The notes: generated by a model from the letters alone, not told the origin. DNA of 64,000 bases from Bradyrhizobium cosmicum (GCF_007290395.2 NZ_CP041656.2:6386001-6450000), one strand, 5' to 3'. Positions 46,270 through 55,963 are shown, counted from the first letter of the stretch. Program-made: numbers and translations.

Positions 46270-47415
46270 TCAACGCGCGCCCCTGCCCATCAACCGCGCC
46301 GCATAAGCCGCGAGCCTGGGGTGGCGACGCAGCTCCTGAGCGGCATGGTCGCGCCACGCGTAGGGCATGCCGCGCCAGGACAACGCGACGCTGACATCGG
46401 TCAACGGCACCTGCTCGGCGCCGAGGCGGCGCTTATAATCCTGATTGCCAATGCTGAGATCGAAGCGGCGCAGGCCCTGCGCATGCAGCGCCGCAATGGT
46501 GCGTTCGGTTGCGAGCAGCCCGGGCGAGAAATTCGCCCAGGTCTTGCCGGCGTGACTGATGCGAAGCAGGACATACGTAGCGCCGTATCTGACACCGAAC
46601 GTGGTGGCGACGATACCCTTGTCGCAAACCAACGCCGAGATGACGGCATAGCCATCGGCAACACCCTGGCGCGCCACCTCGCGATAGAACCGGGCGTGAG
46701 CATCGTCGTTGAGGACGAACGGCGAGCCGAGCTGTCTCATCCGTTCCTCTTGCTGGATGTCCATCACATCGAGGATCTCGCCCGCGCGCTCGACATCGGT
46801 GGCGATCTCGAACCGCGCATTGCCAAGACGGCTGAAGACGCGCCAGCATCGCGGCAGCTGCAGGCGCCTGAGCGACGCCCGATAATCCTCATAGTCGTCG
46901 CCAGTCAGCACGAGATTGCCGTTGAGCGAGCACGATCCGACCCGACCGAGCGACACCAGCGGATTCGGCTTGCCGCCGACATGGGCCGGCATCTTCTTCA
47001 GACGCAACAGATCGAAGCGGTCGGGCGAGGCGCGCAATGAAGCGACGAGGGCCTTGCCGATCGCATCCGTCGCCGCCGCATCCAGCGCGGCATCGGGCGC
47101 CAGGATCGGTGCGTTGATGTCCGAGACGCCGAGGTCGGCGAATTCGACGATGCGAATGCCACGCCTGACATGGCTGATCATCGGCACCACGGCAATGTCC
47201 TTGCCGGTCGCAACATCGGAGATCACAGCGATCAGCGGCGTGACGTCGCCAAACGCCTCGTACCAGGCGCCGAGCCAGTAACCATGCTGGAACGCGGTGC
47301 GATGGCCTGCGCTCAGCCGCGATTCGGCCTGCCGCCAGTCACGCACGAAATCGACAGCGATTCCCGGGGTGCTGGACACAAGATCATCTGGTTGCTCGAC
47401 GCTGAGACACGTCAT
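46270..47415 (-). CDS. GNAT-fold acyltransferase, CelD/BcsL-like
   Basis: About 381 residues. Family layout: an N-terminal region with RTAFQHGYWLGAWYEAFG and a C-terminal GNAT-like half with FYREVARQGVADGYAVISAL and LLATERTIAALHAQGLRRFD, LSIGNQDYKRRLG. Such proteins are encoded with cellulose and exopolysaccharide genes and are thought to acylate sugars or lipids. The ATG at 47415 is preferred to a TTG at 47472. Confidence 0.8.
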   Translation of the reverse strand: MTCLSVEQPDDLVSSTPGIAVDFVRDWRQAESRLSAGHRTAFQHGYWLGAWYEAFGDVTPLIAVISDVATGKDIAVVPMISHVRRGIRIVEFADLGVSDINAPILAPDAALDAAATDAIGKALVASLRASPDRFDLLRLKKMPAHVGGKPNPLVSLGRVGSCSLNGNLVLTGDDYEDYRASLRRLQLPRCWRVFSRLGNARFEIATDVERAGEILDVMDIQQEERMRQLGSPFVLNDDAHARFYREVARQGVADGYAVISALVCDKGIVATTFGVRYGATYVLLRISHAGKTWANFSPGLLATERTIAALHAQGLRRFDLSIGNQDYKRRLGAEQVPLTDVSVALSWRGMPYAWRDHAAQELRRHPRLAAYAARLMGRGAR

Positions 47416-47533
47416 CTGCGGGGCATACAATGACTGAATGTTTCCCGATAGATGTTTTGTCGCAGACCACAAGTCACGTCACGGCTTATCGTTAAGCCGA
47501 TGCCACCAGCGCCGCCCCGGCTGCGACAAGTTG

Positions 47534-48886
47534 TCAGCGCTCCGGTGTGATCTGGTCGACGCATTGGAACCTGGCCAGGAAATGCAGGCCGGCCACGGCC
47601 AGCGCGAACATGAACCAGATCGGATTCTGGCGTTCGAGCAGGAAGGTCTCGGTGGCCCCGTAGTACAGGCCGAACAGCCATATGGTCAGAAACAACTTGG
47701 CCAGCGCGCCACTGCGGCTGCGAGCCTGGGCCGACTGAAAATTGCGGAGCGGCGCGAGAACGAAGACGAGAACCACCAGCAGCAGCCCCGGCAGGCCGAT
47801 GGTGACCGCCAGTTCGAGATAGCTGTTATGGCTGTGCGCTGCGCTCGTCGCCCATTCGGCGCCCTGGGCGGTCTGCCGCGCGGTGACGTCGTCCCAGAAG
47901 GCCGCATAGCCGTGGCCGATGATCGGCTTTTCCGCGACGGCCGCCAGCGCGAACTGCCAGACGTCGGAACGGCCGGTGAAGGTGGGATCGAGAGGAAGCA
48001 GCCGCGTGATGGCTCCGAGCGCCGGGCTCATGACGCTTCCGACCGTCAGCAGATTCATCACGATCAGCGGGACGAAGCACAAGATCCGCTTCAGCCACAG
48101 GCTCCGCGTCACATAGACCAGCGACGCAAGCGCATAGATCGCAAGGCACAGCACCGACGAGGTCTTGCCGCCGGTGAAGATCAGGAAGATGCCGGCCAGC
48201 GCGGCGATCGCCGGGCCCATCACGAACGAGCCTGCACTGCAGAGATAGATGCCGACATAGACCAGGACGGTCATCACCGGCGAGGCGATGTTCTTGTGGC
48301 CAAAACTGCCGCGCCAGTCGCCGGCGAGCTGCGGCTCGGTGACGTCGAGTGCGGTGTGGATCGAATATTGCGGAGCGAGGAGGACGCCGAGATAGCAAAG
48401 CGCGAGCAGCACGAGCGCGGCCGCGCCCAGGCACAGGTTGAAGGCGCGCTGCGTCGGCGGCAGCAATGGCAACAAGACGGCGAGCGTCGTCACACTGACC
48501 GCGAGCACGAAGCGCTGCATCGAAACGCCGCGGTTCTCCGCGAAAGCGATGTTGATCAACAGCCAGCCGACGAGGCAGACGTGCAGCGGCGTCACCAGGG
48601 TCTTCAGGGAAGGCGCATCGGTTGCCGCGACAAGCAGCATCGCGACCGCAGCCAGCAGGCCCCACGCGATATAGGCCGTCGCCATGCGTCCGCTGACGAC
48701 GGTGGCAACATCCTCACTGCGCAGGTCGGGAAACGGATCGAGCGTCACCATCACGAGGAGCAGCGCGGCGATCGCGATGAGGCACCGCGCCGCCTGCACG
48801 GCGTTCAGCCCCGCAAGCCCGACGTGCAGAACGTGGCCGAACGATCGGGCCTCGACGTCGGTCATGTCAGCAGCGCTGCGATCCAT
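47534..48886 (-). CDS. O-antigen ligase/polymerase family membrane protein
   Basis: 450 residues with about 11-12 hydrophobic segments and the long periplasmic loop of the Wzy_C (PF04932-type) family: RSDVWQFALAAVAEKPIIGH, then GYAAFWDD, and SAAHSHNSYLELAVTIGLPG. It either polymerises repeat units (Wzy-like) or ligates chains to a lipid carrier (WaaL-like). Sequence cannot separate the two. In this locus a polymerase for exopolysaccharide is the more likely reading. Confidence 0.9.
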   Translation of the reverse strand: MDRSAADMTDVEARSFGHVLHVGLAGLNAVQAARCLIAIAALLLVMVTLDPFPDLRSEDVATVVSGRMATAYIAWGLLAAVAMLLVAATDAPSLKTLVTPLHVCLVGWLLINIAFAENRGVSMQRFVLAVSVTTLAVLLPLLPPTQRAFNLCLGAAALVLLALCYLGVLLAPQYSIHTALDVTEPQLAGDWRGSFGHKNIASPVMTVLVYVGIYLCSAGSFVMGPAIAALAGIFLIFTGGKTSSVLCLAIYALASLVYVTRSLWLKRILCFVPLIVMNLLTVGSVMSPALGAITRLLPLDPTFTGRSDVWQFALAAVAEKPIIGHGYAAFWDDVTARQTAQGAEWATSAAHSHNSYLELAVTIGLPGLLLVVLVFVLAPLRNFQSAQARSRSGALAKLFLTIWLFGLYYGATETFLLERQNPIWFMFALAVAGLHFLARFQCVDQITPER

Positions 48887-48924
48887 GGTTCAAGACAGTG
48901 ATGAAGCCGGGGAAGCTTCAACTG

Positions 48925-50001
48925 CTAGCTCATCCTCGTTAAGCATCCGTCAACCAGCATGCCGGAGCTCTGCGACACCGCCTGCTGCCGCACGATGCTC
49001 TGCGCGATCTGGTAATATTGCAGCGCTCGTTGCTCCAGCGTGAGATTGTCGAGAACGAAGCTGCGCGGATCGAACGTACCGGCAGCGCAACCGGCCCAAA
49101 AATCAGCCCAACCGGCCTCGAATCCCGCAATGTCGAGGAATCTGGCGCCGCAACGCTCGTCCCAATACGGCACCGACGACACCGGCCCGAACTGGACGCG
49201 GTGGGGGAAATAATCGGGGTCCCGCCACGGTCCACCGGGATCCCAGGCGAACACCGGCACGCCGCAGGACAACGCCTGCTGATAGGCGATGCCCTGGCTC
49301 TCGTTCTGGCACAGGAAGATCATCGCACGTGCGCCCGCCAGCGCGGCCTGATAGTCTTCCTCCTTGTAGCTGCCGTAACGCAGTTCCGTGAACGAGCGCC
49401 CCTCCGCGATGAGCCGCGCGCGGACGGGCTCGATCAGCTCTGGCGCATAGCGCTCGCGGTCCCAATGGACCTTGTCGTAGATCAGCACGTCCACGGTCTT
49501 GTGCGAGGTGCGCGGCGGCGCCCACAGATCCGTGTCGATACCGACCGGCCAAGCCTCCGTGTCGGGCCAGTGCGGCCGGTACATGTCGGCGTACCATGGG
49601 CCGGGCACCACGACCTTCTTCACCGGCAGACGCTTGAACAGGTCGGGATCGTCGAGCGGATGATTGTGAGCGGCAACCCCGAGCAGGATCGGGTTCTTCC
49701 ACGCGAACTTGTCGAGCAGAAAGGTGCGGCCGACGATGCAGGCGAGTTCTTCGGGATGCTGCGCGATATAGCGGTAGTCGTTGACGCGGTAGCGGATACC
49801 GAGCCGGTCGAGCCCCGCACAGAGATTGAGGAACACGCGAAGCTGACCGCTCATGCGCGGCTCGCCCAGCAGCATGCGGCGCGCCATGCGCCGCAGATGC
49901 CGGTCGCCGGGAAACCAGCGATCGTCCTTGTCCTCGTAGAACAGGTTGAGGACCATGGCATCGGGATCGTAGTCGAATGTCTTTGCGGGCACTGGATCCA
50001 T
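48925..50001 (-). CDS. Glycosyltransferase (unassigned family, GT-B-like)
   Basis: 358 residues from the ATG at 50001 (a TTG three codons upstream is possible). The C-terminal half has the glycosyltransferase-1 look: ARAMIFLCQNESQGIAYQQA, LSCGVPVFAWDPGGPWRD, with the conserved ESQG/E-x7-E region; the N-terminal half (GIRYRVNDYRYIAQHPEELA) is divergent. It transfers an unknown sugar. It is 38 bases upstream of the polymerase gene on the same strand. Confidence 0.78.
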   Translation of the reverse strand: MDPVPAKTFDYDPDAMVLNLFYEDKDDRWFPGDRHLRRMARRMLLGEPRMSGQLRVFLNLCAGLDRLGIRYRVNDYRYIAQHPEELACIVGRTFLLDKFAWKNPILLGVAAHNHPLDDPDLFKRLPVKKVVVPGPWYADMYRPHWPDTEAWPVGIDTDLWAPPRTSHKTVDVLIYDKVHWDRERYAPELIEPVRARLIAEGRSFTELRYGSYKEEDYQAALAGARAMIFLCQNESQGIAYQQALSCGVPVFAWDPGGPWRDPDYFPHRVQFGPVSSVPYWDERCGARFLDIAGFEAGWADFWAGCAAGTFDPRSFVLDNLTLEQRALQYYQIAQSIVRQQAVSQSSGMLVDGCLTRMS

Positions 50002-50237
50002 CCGCGGCAATCAGGCCCGCATTCTCGCATGAGACCGGCTGCCGCACTCCTCCAAATCTACGACAGGCTTAATGCCAGCAGCTTAACGCTATTGCGCGAA
50101 ACCGCGGTCGCGCAGGTCTTCGCGGCAACGATTTGGCCGTAATGCGAGTATCATTCGCAGCGGCCAAGGTTGCGATCGATCGCATCGCCGTCGACAGACG
50201 CGCCTTGGTTAACAGACCCTTAAAGGCGAGCTAAAAC

Positions 50238-51224
50238 TTGACCACCGCCAACGACGTCCTCGATCTGCCGACCGCCTCGCGCGCCGCAACGGCTGCGCGC
50301 CTCCCGCTGCCGGCCAACCGGGCCGCGCCGGTGTCGATCGTCATTCCCGCCAAGAACGCCGCGGCCTATGTCGCCGAAACCCTCGCCAGCGCACTGGCAC
50401 AGGTCGAGGTGACCGAGGTAATCGTCGTGGACGATGGATCGACCGACGACACCGTTGCGATCGTTCGCGGCATTGCTGACCGTCGGTTGCGGCTGCTGAC
50501 CAATGACTCCGCCGGCGTATCGGCCGCGCGCAATCTCGGTGCGCGCCATGCAAAGGGCGAATGGCTCCTCTTCCTCGACGCCGACGATCGCCTGCGTCCC
50601 GGCGCCGTGGCGGCGCTGCTGGCGGCGGCGCGCCGTGCTCCGCTCGCGATTCTCGTCTACGGCGACTACAACACGATCGACAGCGAGGGACGGCAGGTCG
50701 GCCGGCGCGACCTGCTGAAAGGTCGCCGCAAGCCGTCCGGCGACGTGCTGACGCGACTCGCGGCCGGCAATTTCATCGTCAACGGCGGCATCGCGCTCAC
50801 CCGTGCGCATGCTTTCCGCGCCATCGGCGGCTTCGACACGTCCCTCAGATATTGCGAGGACTGGCATTGCTGGTGCCGTCTTGCCGCGATCGGCGAGTTC
50901 GCGTTCGCACCGAAGCTTCTGCTCGACTATCGCCTGCACGCGGCCAACACCATGAACGCGGCCGTGCGGAAGCCGCAGGATTTCTTCCCGGCGGTTGCGC
51001 GGATCTTCGACGACGGGTTGATCCTCTCGCGACTTCCCGAGGGCACGGCAGCCGGACTGCGGCGAGCAGCCGAAATCCATATCGTGACCTATGCGGCAAC
51101 GCAGGCGGTCCGCTTCGGGCGATATCGCGAGGCGCTTGGCTATCTCGGCATGGTCGGGCGTCGCTCGCTCAAGGCGATCCCGCGATCGGCGGCCAAGGTC
51201 GCTCTTTCCTATTTTGGAATCTAG
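50238..51224 (+). CDS. Glycosyltransferase family 2
   Basis: 328 residues. GT2 nucleotide-sugar site VSIVIPAKNAAAYVAETLAS, VTEVIVVDDGSTDDT, and DXD in LLFLDADDRLRPGA; the acceptor-side region RYCEDWHCWCRLAAIGEF contains the ED motif. No membrane segment. The start is TTG at 50238, with AAGGCGAG upstream. It faces the convergent GT2 gene with an 11-base gap. Confidence 0.92.
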   Translation: MTTANDVLDLPTASRAATAARLPLPANRAAPVSIVIPAKNAAAYVAETLASALAQVEVTEVIVVDDGSTDDTVAIVRGIADRRLRLLTNDSAGVSAARNLGARHAKGEWLLFLDADDRLRPGAVAALLAAARRAPLAILVYGDYNTIDSEGRQVGRRDLLKGRRKPSGDVLTRLAAGNFIVNGGIALTRAHAFRAIGGFDTSLRYCEDWHCWCRLAAIGEFAFAPKLLLDYRLHAANTMNAAVRKPQDFFPAVARIFDDGLILSRLPEGTAAGLRRAAEIHIVTYAATQAVRFGRYREALGYLGMVGRRSLKAIPRSAAKVALSYFGI

Positions 51225-51235
51225 GGGCTGACGCC

Positions 51236-52264
51236 TCAGGGAACGATCTTCGAGGCCTCATAGGGCGTCGGATCGTAACCGAATGCCGCGAGAGCAGAAC
51301 CGACGGCCACCAGTATCGGGTGCATCGCAACGACCCCTTTCGATGACGTCATCAGGCGAGCCGAGCGCATCAACGAAAGCGGCAGCCGTCCCAAGGTCAT
51401 CGCAAACAAGCGCGCCCGCGCGCCCGCGCTACGCGCGGCCTTGGACCGCACACGATAGTTGATCACCCCGATGCGGAGGCTCCGTTTGGCGATCCAGCCG
51501 AGGCTGGTGCGGTTCTGCGGCACGGTCTCGGTGATGACGGCTTCCGCGGTCCAGTGGAAGGTCATGCCGGCATTGCGGCCGCGATAGAAGAAATCGCAAT
51601 CTCCGCCGCCAAGGAAATTGAAGCGCAGATCGAAAGCCGGACTGCCGAGCCTCTCGAACGCCGCGCGCGTGATCAGGCAGTTGCCGCAGCCATAGATCAG
51701 CGGCACCGCACCGGTGTATTCGTAAGTGGGGCAGAACGCGGGATGACGCGCGAGCCAGGGTTGGCTGTCGTCGTCGAACACCGGCAGCACCGGTCCGCCG
51801 ACCACGTCGGCACCGGTCGCCTCCGCTGTACGGATCATCAGTTCGAGCCAATCGGGCGAAGCGATCTCGTCGTCGTCGATCATCAGGAAGCGGGTCGCAG
51901 CGGGAAATACCGCCTGCGCCGTCTCGAACGCGGCGTTGATCGCCTGGCAATTGCCCTGCCGCTTCTCGACCAGGCAGAGGCCCTGCAGCTTGCCCGCGGC
52001 GAGATATTCCGCAGCGACCGGCGCACTCGCGCGCCCTGCCGCATCGTTCTCGACCATCACGACCGCAAAGGAGCGCGAGGTGCGCTGACCGACCAGCGAA
52101 TCCAGCGTCAGCCGCAGATGGTCGGGGCGGCGAAAGCAGGGAATGCAGACGACGATGCCGACCGAGAGATCAATGACGTGCGAACTCGCCGCGATCTCCC
52201 GGTTCGAGTCGCGCACGGCATCCAAGATCCGGCTGGCGGACAAATCTGTCGGGATCAGCGTCAT
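51236..52264 (-). CDS. Glycosyltransferase family 2
   Basis: 342 residues. VGIVVCIPCFRRPDHLRLTL, DXD in FLMIDDDEIASPDWLELMIR, then GGGDCDFFYRGRNAGMTFHW and VITETVPQNRTSLGWIAKRS, typical of the polysaccharide GT2 group. A weak hydrophobic helix lies at the C-terminal end (HPILVAVGSALAAFGY). An upstream 47-codon ORF ends six bases before its start. Confidence 0.92.
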   Translation of the reverse strand: MTLIPTDLSASRILDAVRDSNREIAASSHVIDLSVGIVVCIPCFRRPDHLRLTLDSLVGQRTSRSFAVVMVENDAAGRASAPVAAEYLAAGKLQGLCLVEKRQGNCQAINAAFETAQAVFPAATRFLMIDDDEIASPDWLELMIRTAEATGADVVGGPVLPVFDDDSQPWLARHPAFCPTYEYTGAVPLIYGCGNCLITRAAFERLGSPAFDLRFNFLGGGDCDFFYRGRNAGMTFHWTAEAVITETVPQNRTSLGWIAKRSLRIGVINYRVRSKAARSAGARARLFAMTLGRLPLSLMRSARLMTSSKGVVAMHPILVAVGSALAAFGYDPTPYEASKIVP

Positions 52265-52270
52265 GGCCTT

Positions 52271-52414
52271 CTAGATGGCTGAGACATATTGAAAAAGCCT
52301 TGCGCCATTGTCCCAGGGCGACACGTCGGCGCGGGACAGATCCGCCGCAAAATGAACGGTCTGGCTCGGCGCCCAGCACTGCACCGTGACACTAATGCCC
52401 TCGTTAGCACGCAT
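52271..52414 (-). CDS. Candidate small ORF upstream of the glycosyltransferase
   Basis: 47 codons, ATG at 52414 to TAG at 52271, preceded by an in-frame TAA five codons upstream. The peptide begins MRANEGISVTVQCWAPSQTV and ends SPWDNGARLFQYVSAI, a varied composition with Trp, Phe, Tyr and Asp, unlike the Arg/Ala/Pro-rich shadow frames here. Its stop is six bases before the next gene's ATG, as in an operon. No family is known to me. The ribosome site is weak (GAGCGG). Confidence 0.4.
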   Translation of the reverse strand: MRANEGISVTVQCWAPSQTVHFAADLSRADVSPWDNGARLFQYVSAI

Positions 52415-52631
52415 CCGCTCATGCGCTTAACCCTTTCGCGCGTCTTCGCTGCGAGTTCCAGCACGCGTGGTACTGCAATTTGCGGTCCATCACCCACCAA
52501 CGACGCAACATGGGCAATACCTTGGTTAACGCATGTTCGAATGAACCCAGCCTTCACCGGGTATTTACGCGCGGATGCGAGGCTCGGCAGGACATGAGGG
52601 GCGCGGGGCGCCGCAAGGATCAGGAACGAAC
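52415..52631. other. Divergent region before the acyltransferase
   Basis: 217 bases between the small ORF and the hexapeptide acyltransferase. I see no clear promoter or repeat. With the small ORF, 367 bases separate the two larger genes. Confidence 0.45.
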
Positions 52632-53195
52632 GTGGTGCGCAAGATCGAGAATCCGGTGCTGCGGGCCGGTGCGCTCCTGCTGTTCGCCTGCCGGCGCGCC
52701 TGGCTGACAATGCGGTACGGGCGCCGACTCCAGCTCGGGCCCGGGATCGTGTTCAAGGGTCGGCTCGCGCTCGGTCGCGGAGTCCGCGTGTCGATCGGTG
52801 CGAACTGCCGGATCGGCAAGCGCGTGCTCATCACCGGGCGTGGCCAGGTCACGATCGGTCACGACACTTTTCTCAACGGCTGCTGGATCGGCTGCGACCA
52901 GAAGGTCGACATCGGGTCGTTCTGCCTGATCAGCGACTGCGACGTCGTCGACACGGACTTTCACAACCTTCCCCCGCGACTTCGGCACGAGCCTGCGGTT
53001 GCCCGGGCCATCGCACCGGTGCACATCGGGGACAACGTGTGGGTGGGCGCGCGCTCGATCGTGCTCAAGGGCGTGACGATCGGCGATCATTCCGTCGTGG
53101 GTGCCGGCACAGTGGTGCGTGAGAACGTCGCCCCGCGCGTGGTCGTCGCCGGGAATCCGGCGGCTGTCGTCAAACAGTTCCGCGACGACGAATAG
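52632..53195 (+). CDS. Hexapeptide-repeat (LbH) acyltransferase
   Basis: About 187 residues. Left-handed beta-helix repeats ([LIV]GxxxxI type: VSIGANCRIGKRVLITGRGQ, VTIGHDTFLNGCWIGCDQKV, DIGSFCLISD), the catalytic region with D-x-H (VDTDFHNLPP), and the C-terminal VWVGARSIVLKGVTIGDHSV, GAGTVVRENVAPRVVVAGNP signature of the xenobiotic/maltose acetyltransferase group. It probably O-acetylates a sugar of the polysaccharide. The start is GTG 52632 or the next codon GTG 52635; both follow AGGAACGAAC. Confidence 0.88.
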   Translation: MVRKIENPVLRAGALLLFACRRAWLTMRYGRRLQLGPGIVFKGRLALGRGVRVSIGANCRIGKRVLITGRGQVTIGHDTFLNGCWIGCDQKVDIGSFCLISDCDVVDTDFHNLPPRLRHEPAVARAIAPVHIGDNVWVGARSIVLKGVTIGDHSVVGAGTVVRENVAPRVVVAGNPAAVVKQFRDDE

Positions 53196-53602
53196 GCCGG
53201 CACGAACGCGGGCTCTGCGCACGAGAGCGGCCGGATCGACCCAGATTCCAATCGCACGTTAAGGCCCATTTTACTTCGTCGCGGAATCCTCCACCCGGGA
53301 TTGCCGCGATGCGCTTCAAGATCCCCTAGATGTGCTGCGATGTCCGAGCAGGCGCACCGCTTGGCATGCATGGGTAACGAAGCGTTAAGCACTGAGGGGC
53401 GCGGTGACACCAAAGCTGTACAACGACGCGGCAAATGGCGGCCCGGGCTTAAACGCTTTGTTTGCCATTTCAGTGAATAGTCCCACAACGGGTATGGTTA
53501 ATTTTCCCTGTTGCGTTGATAGGGCACCTATATCCCGAGTGCGTGGCGTAGAGCGAAGAGTAACCCCTCAGCCCGCCGCAATTGGAATGAAAGCTGGGGA
53601 TC
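53196..53602. other. Upstream region of the ExoP-like gene
   Basis: 407 bases without a gene. AAATGGC (53433-53439) and GCCATTT (53464-53470) form a dyad around a 24-base loop, about 135 bases before the ATG. I see no clear -35/-10 and no riboswitch. A 68-codon frame starting at 53404 overlaps the next gene and is not convincing. Confidence 0.45.
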
Positions 53603-55963
53603 ATGCTTGACTACAACCAGCCGATAGATCGGGCCCCACCAGAGTCCCCGCAACAGAGGTCTCAGGCCGGCTTCAACGTGCTGGAGCTCGTCAATCTGCT
53701 CTGGCGGCGGAAGATCGCGATTGCGGCTGCCGCGCTCCTTGGCGCGACGCTTGCCGTCACTGTCGGCAAGAGCGTGACGCCCCGCTACACCGCGACGGCC
53801 CAGCTCTATGTCGATCCGCGCGAGCTTCAGCTCGTCGATCGCGAGCTCACGCCGCGCGCGCAGGACGTCTCCGGAATGTCCATGGTGGTGGAGAGCCAGG
53901 CGCGCCTGATCACCTCGAACAGCGTGCTGCTCCAGGTGATCCAGCAGGCCGGTCTGGACAAGGATCCGGAATTCGGCGGCGGCGACAGCAAGAGCCTGAT
54001 GTGGTCGCTGCTCGGCCTGATTGGCCTGCAGCCGCGCGCGCCCTCCGCCGCGGAGACGAAGGAAGTGCAGCTTGCGGCGCTCGAGGCGCTGAACAGGCAC
54101 ATCACCATCCGCAAGACCGAGAAAAGCTTCATCGTCGACATCGAAGTCTGGTCGACCGATCCGGCCAAGGCGGCGATGCTCGCCAACACACTGACCAGCG
54201 CCTACCTCGCTGAATCCCGCAACTCGCAGGCTTCGGCCGCACGGCGTGCGACCAGCGACTTGTCCGGCCGGCTCAAGGAGCTGCGCGAGCGGCTGCGCAA
54301 TGCCGAGACGACACTCGCCACCTACAAGGCACAGAACAACTTCGTCGGCACCCAGGACGCGCTGATCAGCGACCAGCAGCTCTCCGCCAGCAACCAGCGG
54401 CTCTCCGCTGCCCGCGCCGCGACAATGGACGCGCAAGCGCGACTCGACCAGATCGAGGCCAGCCGCCGCACGACTGCCGATGCCGGCGCGAATTCGGAAG
54501 CGTTGCAATCGCCAACCATCGCGAATCTGCGCGCGCAATATGCCGACGCGCGCAAGAAATATGCAGAACAGACCAGCGAGCTCGGCCCGCGTCATCCTGC
54601 GCTGCGCCAGACCGAGAAGCAGGTTGAGGATCTCAAGCGCACCATCAACGAGGAGATCGATCGCTTCGCGCAGTCCGCCAAGAACGATTTGACCCGCGCC
54701 CGCGACTTCGAAGCCTCGCTCAACCGCGCACTGGAGGCGCAGAAGCGGCAGAGCGTGCAGCTCAGCCAGGCCTCAGTGCGCCTGCGCGAACTCGAGCGCG
54801 AGGCCGATGCCAGCCGCGACGTCTATCAATCCTTCCTCAAGCGCTCGCGCGAGACCGAGGAGCAGGAGACGCTCAATACCTCAGCCGCCCGCGTCATCGG
54901 CGAAGCGACAGTGCCCCAGCGGCGGTCGTTCCCGCCGGCAATGAGCCTGTTCGCCATGATCGGCTTCATCTTCGGCGCGATCGCGGCATCAGGCTGGTTC
55001 GTCGCAGCAGAGCTGCTGCTCGCCGGCGCGCCCGCGCCAACCCGTCGCGCGCGCACGCCGGCGCCGGAGGCTCCCGGAGCTCTGGAGACGACGCGGGCTG
55101 CGGAGACTGCTCGACCCCAGCAGGCTGCGCGAGCTCCGGAAGTGGCACTGGCTCCGCCGGAAATTGCCGCACCGCCCCTGCAGCCTTCGATGGTCGAAAA
55201 CTCCCTGATGGAGAAGCCGCTGATCGCGCGATTCCAGGAGGCCGACGTCATCCACACGCTGGGCGCCATTCTCGCGACCGGTGGCGGTGTCGACCTGACC
55301 CGGCTCGGCTGGCCGACGCTGCGACCCGGCTTTCCGCTGACGACGCTGCTCAATTCCTGGCGCGACATGCGCGCCGCATTGGCGCGGCGTGCCGACGGCA
55401 AGGCGATGCCGGTCATCGCGCTCGTCGGTGCCGGAGACACGACCGGACGCAGCGTGACCGCGCTGAATTTCGCGATCGCGGCCGCGCGTGACGGCGCGCG
55501 CGTGCTGATGATCGACGCCGACCATCAGGCGCACCCGCTCTCGAACAAGATCAGCCGCCCCGGCAAGAGCGAGCCGAGCAGGCTCGGCTGGCTCTCGATC
55601 GGCAGCAAGGCCGCGCGCGAGATCAAGACGGTCAACGGCATTTCGGTGCTGCCGGTCGCTGAAGGCGATGCCGGCAAGGCGACCGATGCCATCCGCAAGG
55701 CAATCGAGCAGGCGCGCGCCGCCGGCGGCTATGATCTCGTGGTCCTCGACGGCCCCGCGATGCCGCTCTCGGCCGGCAACCGCAAGCTGCTCGATGACGC
55801 CGACGCGCTGGTGGCTGTGCTGCCGACCAGCCTCGACATCAACGACAGCCTGGAAGAGATCTTGAGCATGCTCGGCCGCGCCGAGCGCAAGCTCGTCGGC
55901 GTCGTGCTCGACGAACTCACCCCCGCAACCCAAGCGCGCCAGCGAGGCAGACAATATGCTTGA
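53603..55963 (+). CDS. ExoP/Wzc-like polysaccharide co-polymerase with degenerate ATPase domain
   Basis: 786 residues. N-terminal Wzz domain (about 25-130; first span about 36-56), a long coiled-coil periplasmic part (about 190-430) with the GNVR-type region, a second span (about 446-472), an Ala/Pro-rich linker (about 475-530), and a cytoplasmic BY-kinase-like domain (about 600-786). The Walker A lysine is missing: VGAGDTTGRSVTALNF (608 on) reads GR where GK is expected. Walker A' VLMIDADHQ and a VVLDGP Walker B remain. There is no C-terminal Tyr cluster. It likely sets chain length and export without kinase activity. Confidence 0.9.
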   Translation: MLDYNQPIDRAPPESPQQRSQAGFNVLELVNLLWRRKIAIAAAALLGATLAVTVGKSVTPRYTATAQLYVDPRELQLVDRELTPRAQDVSGMSMVVESQARLITSNSVLLQVIQQAGLDKDPEFGGGDSKSLMWSLLGLIGLQPRAPSAAETKEVQLAALEALNRHITIRKTEKSFIVDIEVWSTDPAKAAMLANTLTSAYLAESRNSQASAARRATSDLSGRLKELRERLRNAETTLATYKAQNNFVGTQDALISDQQLSASNQRLSAARAATMDAQARLDQIEASRRTTADAGANSEALQSPTIANLRAQYADARKKYAEQTSELGPRHPALRQTEKQVEDLKRTINEEIDRFAQSAKNDLTRARDFEASLNRALEAQKRQSVQLSQASVRLRELEREADASRDVYQSFLKRSRETEEQETLNTSAARVIGEATVPQRRSFPPAMSLFAMIGFIFGAIAASGWFVAAELLLAGAPAPTRRARTPAPEAPGALETTRAAETARPQQAARAPEVALAPPEIAAPPLQPSMVENSLMEKPLIARFQEADVIHTLGAILATGGGVDLTRLGWPTLRPGFPLTTLLNSWRDMRAALARRADGKAMPVIALVGAGDTTGRSVTALNFAIAAARDGARVLMIDADHQAHPLSNKISRPGKSEPSRLGWLSIGSKAAREIKTVNGISVLPVAEGDAGKATDAIRKAIEQARAAGGYDLVVLDGPAMPLSAGNRKLLDDADALVAVLPTSLDINDSLEEILSMLGRAERKLVGVVLDELTPATQARQRGRQYA

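Noticed and set aside
53404..53610. 68-codon frame before the ExoP-like gene
   Set aside because: It overlaps the ExoP start, has no good ribosome site and has a composition unlike the neighbouring proteins.
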